25,627 nucleotides of DNA from Methylovulum sp. (GTDB lineage Bacteria > Pseudomonadota > Gammaproteobacteria > Methylococcales > Methylomonadaceae): contig JACXTQ010000306.1 in the NCBI GenBank assembly GCA_016919605.1, positions 1-25,627 of the forward strand, read 5' to 3'. Positions within the stretch are counted from its first letter, which is position 1. The number at the start of each line of letters is the position of its first letter. The notes below the pieces were generated by a model. The model was not told where the DNA came from. It ran no database searches and saw only the letters and a list, made by a program, of their open reading frames with translations. The position numbers were made by a program, and so were the translations under genes. Below are positions 22,868 to 25,627 of the stretch, one piece after another.

Positions 22868-23651
22868 TTTTGAAGAATCAGCGCAACCGCAACCTTTTAT
22901 CAGCCATCTGATAGAATTGCGTGACCGCCTCCTGCGGGTGATCTTATGCGTATTGCTGGTTTTTGGTGGCTTGGCGGCTTACGCCAATGAAATTTACAGT
23001 TTGCTCGCAGGGCCGTTGCTCAAGCACATGCCTAAAAATAGCACGATGATTGCCATTGACGTGGCCTCGCCGTTTTTTACCCCCTTTAAGCTGGCATTTA
23101 TTGTTGCGGTTTTTGCATCCGTTCCGGTCATCCTGTACCAATTCTGGGCATTTGTTGCCCCCGGCCTGTACAGGCACGAAAAGCGGCTGGTGTTGCCATT
23201 ATTGGTCGCCAGCACCTTGCTGTTTTATATCGGCGTGGCCTTTGCCTATTTTATCGTTTTCCCGTTGGTGTTTGGTTTCCTCACCGCCGCCGCCCCTGTG
23301 GGGGTCACAGTCATGACCGACATTGCCAAATATCTGGATTTTGTCCTAGCCTTGTTTTTCGCCTTTGGGGTCTGTTTTGAAATTCCCATTTTTACCATCG
23401 TCTTAGTTTGGACAGGTTTTGTTTCCACGGCGGATTTGGCGGAAAAACGACCTTATGTGATTGTCGGTGTTTTCGTCATCGCCATGTTCCTAACGCCACC
23501 GGATGCCATTTCGCAAACCTTGTTGGCCGTGCCGATGTGGTTGTTGTTTGAGATGGGGCTGTTGTTTGCCAAGCTATTGCCTAAAGACAACGAAGCCAGT
23601 CACGAATTGTTGCCCGCCAATACCCAGACGATTCATAAACACGATAAGTAG
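22854..23651 (+). CDS. tatC: Sec-independent translocase subunit TatC
   Basis: A 265-residue inner-membrane protein with six membrane helices, the receptor for twin-arginine signal peptides. Diagnostic motifs are HLIELRDRLLR near the N-terminus, SPFFTPFKLAF, VILYQFWAFVAPGLYRHEKR in the first periplasm/cytoplasm loop, FGVCFEIPI, and FLTPPDAISQTLLAVPMW. The start at 22854 overlaps tatB. The C-terminal tail is hydrophilic. Confidence 0.96.
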   Translation: MNKLDFEESAQPQPFISHLIELRDRLLRVILCVLLVFGGLAAYANEIYSLLAGPLLKHMPKNSTMIAIDVASPFFTPFKLAFIVAVFASVPVILYQFWAFVAPGLYRHEKRLVLPLLVASTLLFYIGVAFAYFIVFPLVFGFLTAAAPVGVTVMTDIAKYLDFVLALFFAFGVCFEIPIFTIVLVWTGFVSTADLAEKRPYVIVGVFVIAMFLTPPDAISQTLLAVPMWLLFEMGLLFAKLLPKDNEASHELLPANTQTIHKHDK

Positions 23652-23659
23652 GAAAGGTT

Positions 23660-23812
23660 ATGGACGAGTATAAACAAAGCAAAAAAGCCCGCTATGTCGC
23701 CTCAATGATCTATTTGGCCGTCTTGGCTTTTTTGGTGGGAGGTACGTTGTTATCGGAGCAGCGTAAACAGGAAGCGGTGGCACAGCCAGAACCGTTGTCC
23801 GTTGTTAAATAA
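23660..23812 (+). CDS. Small single-pass membrane protein after tatC
   Basis: A 50-residue reading frame starting ATG 23660 with a strong GGAAAGG ribosome-binding site, eight bases after the tatC stop. It has a basic N-terminus (MDEYKQSKKARYVAS), one hydrophobic segment (about residues 14-31, MIYLAVLAFLVGGTLL), and a hydrophilic tail ending PEPLSVVK. Topology with the N-terminus in the cytoplasm is likely. I do not recognise a family. Placement at the end of the tat genes suggests co-expression, not necessarily a Tat role. Confidence 0.7.
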   Translation: MDEYKQSKKARYVASMIYLAVLAFLVGGTLLSEQRKQEAVAQPEPLSVVK

Positions 23813-23846
23813 ATTGCCGTTATGTGTAAAAAATCAGCAATAACGC

Positions 23847-23875
23847 TTGACGGCCAGAGTGTTATACGGTTTAAT
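23847..23875 (+). promoter_or_regulatory. Promoter of the tRNA-Phe gene
   Basis: TTGACG (23847-23852) and TTTAAT (23870-23875) are separated by 17 bases, followed by a G+C-rich GGCG. The tRNA begins 19 bases after the -10. A GC-rich discriminator is typical of stable-RNA promoters under stringent control. Confidence 0.65.
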
Positions 23876-23894
23876 AGGCGTTTTTTGCAGCTTG

Positions 23895-23970
<76 letters not shown>

Positions 23971-23980
23971 TGATATATTA

Positions 23981-24010
23981 AAAAAGACCGACTTTATTGT
24001 CGGTTTTTTT
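23981..24010 (+). terminator. Intrinsic terminator after tRNA-Phe
   Basis: ACCGAC (23987-23992) and GTCGGT (23999-24004) form a stem with a 6-base loop, followed by a run of seven T. The preceding A-run can extend the stem, so it may also work for transcripts coming from the other side. Confidence 0.9.
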
Positions 24011-24274
24011 ATGCCTGAAGGTTTTATAGCCGTTTCACTATAGGTCGGCTTCCATTAGGCGTTAGCACCCAGTATCAGTACAACCCATCAAAGCCGCAGG
24101 GCACCTGTTGGCCGACATTGGCGACAACTCCCGCCAGGGCGGAGGCGAAAAAAGTGATGGACGGCCTTTCAGAAAACAGGAAAGGCTAGTCGGTTTTGCC
24201 TAAGCCATTAAAAATATCAACATCTATAAGCCATCGCCATTTATAATCTGGCCTGATCCGTTTTCTTACCTGAA
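24011..24274. other. Spacer without recognised gene: structured, possibly an inserted repeat
   Basis: Between the tRNA terminator and recJ there is no recognised gene. The middle (about 24090-24190) is G+C-rich and can fold: CTCcCGC/GCGGAG around 24128-24143 and GCCTTTC/GAAAGGC (24064+100 to 24186, i.e. 24164-24170 with 24180-24186). One + frame is open from about 24050 to a TAG at 24187 but has no credible start. GTCGGTTTT occurs at both ends (23999-24007 and 24189-24197), each followed by GCCT, like the footprint of a duplication or insertion. Any recJ promoter should lie here, but I see no clear one. Confidence 0.4.
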
Positions 24275-25627
24275 ATGCAAGCTATGTACTATCAAGGCAT
24301 TAAAAAAACTATTGTCCCGCGTCCTGTCGCGAAAAAGCGCGGGCAATTTACTGATATGCCGCCGCTGTTGGAGCGGATTTTTTCCGCAAGAGGGATATTG
24401 TCAGCCGCCGAATTGGACAGAAGCTTGTCCAAACTGCCGTCGCCGTGGCTGTTATCCGGCATGGAAACGATGGTAGCACGGCTTATCACTGCGCTGCAAA
24501 GCCAACAAAAGATAACCATCGTGGCCGATTTTGATGCCGATGGGGCGACCAGTTGCGCGGTAGCGATTAAGGGGCTGCAATTGCTTGGGGCAGGGCAGGT
24601 GTCATTTGTGGTGCCTAACCGCTTTGAATACGGTTATGGCTTAACACCGGAGATTGTCGAACTGGTCAAACAACAGCAACCGGATGTGTTGATTACGGTC
24701 GATAACGGCATATCTAGTATTGATGGCGTTAAAGTGGCCAAAGCCGCCGGGATTATTGTGCTGGTCACCGATCATCATTTGCCGGGTACTGAACTGCCCG
24801 CCGCCGATGCTATTGTCAACCCTAATTTGCCCGGCGATACATTCCCTAGCAAAGCCTTGGCCGGGGTTGGAGTGATGTTTTATGTGCTGATGGCGTTGCG
24901 TAGCCGTTTGCGCGAATTAGGTTGGTTTGAGCTGCGGCAAATCTCGGAACCTAATCTGGCGCAGTTATTGGATTATGTGGCCTTAGGTACGGTTGCCGAT
25001 GTGGTGGCACTGGATCGGGTAAACCGCACCTTGGTTTATCAGGGTTTGCAACGCATCCGCATGGGCCGCGCCCATCTTGGCTTACAGGCTTTGCTTAAAA
25101 TTGCCGGCAAGAATCCGCTGACGATAGTCCTGGCCGATTTGGGTTTTGCTTTGGGGCCGCGTTTAAACGCCGCCGGACGCATGGATGATATGTCTTTAGG
25201 AATCCAGTGCCTGTTGACCGATAACGAAAAATTGGCCAATGACATGGCCATGCAGTTGGATGATTTGAATAATGACCGCCGTGACATCGAAGGGCAGATG
25301 AAGTTTGAGGCACTGGCCTTATTGGCGGACATGAAAAAATTGGACGAACATCACGCTCCGGCTGGGCTGTGTTTATATGATGCCAATTGGCACCAAGGTG
25401 TTATCGGCATTTTGGCAGCGCGTATCAAAGACCAGTTGCACCGCCCAGTGATCGCTTTTGCCCCAGCGGGCAAGGATTTGATTAAAGGCTCGGCGCGGTC
25501 TATCGCTGGGGTGCATATCCGTGATGTGTTAAGTGACATTGCCGCCACCCATCCGAAACTGCTCAGTAAGTTTGGCGGCCATGCGATGGCGGCGGGGCTG
25601 ACTTTGGCGATGCACGATTATCCGGCC
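24275..25627 (+). CDS. recJ: Single-stranded-DNA-specific exonuclease RecJ (3' truncated by window edge)
   Basis: A 5'-3' exonuclease on single-stranded DNA used in recombination (RecF pathway) and mismatch repair. 451 codons are visible out of about 570 in the family; the frame is open to the last base. DHH phosphoesterase motifs are clear: DFDADGATS (Asp85, Asp87, Asp89), TVDNGI, and DHH at 166-168. The later motifs LGPRLNAAGRMDD, NWHQGVIGILAAR, GSARS and FGGHAMAAGL of the DHHA1 region are also present. The start may be ATG 24275 or 24284; neither has a strong ribosome-binding site. The identification is secure. Confidence 0.96.
   Translation, partial: MQAMYYQGIKKTIVPRPVAKKRGQFTDMPPLLERIFSARGILSAAELDRSLSKLPSPWLLSGMETMVARLITALQSQQKITIVADFDADGATSCAVAIKGLQLLGAGQVSFVVPNRFEYGYGLTPEIVELVKQQQPDVLITVDNGISSIDGVKVAKAAGIIVLVTDHHLPGTELPAADAIVNPNLPGDTFPSKALAGVGVMFYVLMALRSRLRELGWFELRQISEPNLAQLLDYVALGTVADVVALDRVNRTLVYQGLQRIRMGRAHLGLQALLKIAGKNPLTIVLADLGFALGPRLNAAGRMDDMSLGIQCLLTDNEKLANDMAMQLDDLNNDRRDIEGQMKFEALALLADMKKLDEHHAPAGLCLYDANWHQGVIGILAARIKDQLHRPVIAFAPAGKDLIKGSARSIAGVHIRDVLSDIAATHPKLLSKFGGHAMAAGLTLAMHDYPA

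Noticed and set aside
23818..23845. Possible terminator after the tat genes (CGTTAT/ATAACG).
   Set aside because: A-T-rich stem with a long loop and no T-run on the + strand.

Overview
The window reads as chromosome of a gammaproteobacterium with mid-range G+C. The AceE, LpdA, TypA, HisA/HisF, TatABC and RecJ homologues all look gammaproteobacterial. A methylotroph-type lineage (Methylococcales) is my best guess, but nothing in the window proves it. Almost everything lies on the + strand.

Layout. (1) 1-3591: the pyruvate dehydrogenase genes, with the 3' end of aceE, then aceF (one lipoyl domain) and lpdA. (2) 3759-13221: a surface-polysaccharide (O-antigen-like) locus. It has an ABC exporter (wzm/wzt, with Wzt lacking the carbohydrate-recognition tail), a 935-residue methyltransferase/coiled-coil/GT2/GT4 fusion, a GT2 transferase, and an epimerase/reductase + WecA-type phosphotransferase + WbpM-type dehydratase trio in the order known from Pseudomonas wbpV-wbpL-wbpM. 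The trio would make and load an N-acetyl-6-deoxyhexosamine (QuiNAc or FucNAc) on undecaprenyl phosphate. The transferases extend it and Wzm/Wzt export it. The part from 5276 to about 8550 is clearly more AT-rich than both flanks, and its right edge lies inside the GT2 gene. (3) 13224-15327: a minus-strand 50-residue membrane protein with its own terminator, a LysR regulator with a palindrome beside its promoter, and a single-domain rhodanese. (4) 15440-17251: typA/bipA. (5) 17308-17750: an intact hicB-hicA toxin-antitoxin pair. (6) 17808-22244: hisB-hisH-hisA-hisF-hisI-hisE, covering the middle steps of histidine synthesis. It is interrupted between hisA and hisF by a HEPN gene carrying an in-frame amber codon plus a 97-residue companion, and between hisF and hisI by what looks like an antitoxin C-terminal scar. 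(7) 22326-23812: tatA-tatB-tatC and an unlisted 50-residue single-pass membrane protein. (8) 23895-23970: tRNA-Phe(GAA) with promoter and terminator. (9) A structured spacer of about 260 bases with no recognised gene. (10) 24275 to the end: 5' part of recJ.

No CRISPR array, prophage or complete insertion sequence is visible. The most interesting material is the fused glycan enzyme in its AT-rich cassette, the cluster of toxin-antitoxin-like insertions in and beside the his operon, a possible 3'-UTR small RNA with anti-Shine-Dalgarno sequences on the minus strand near 13300, and several small or relic coding segments.
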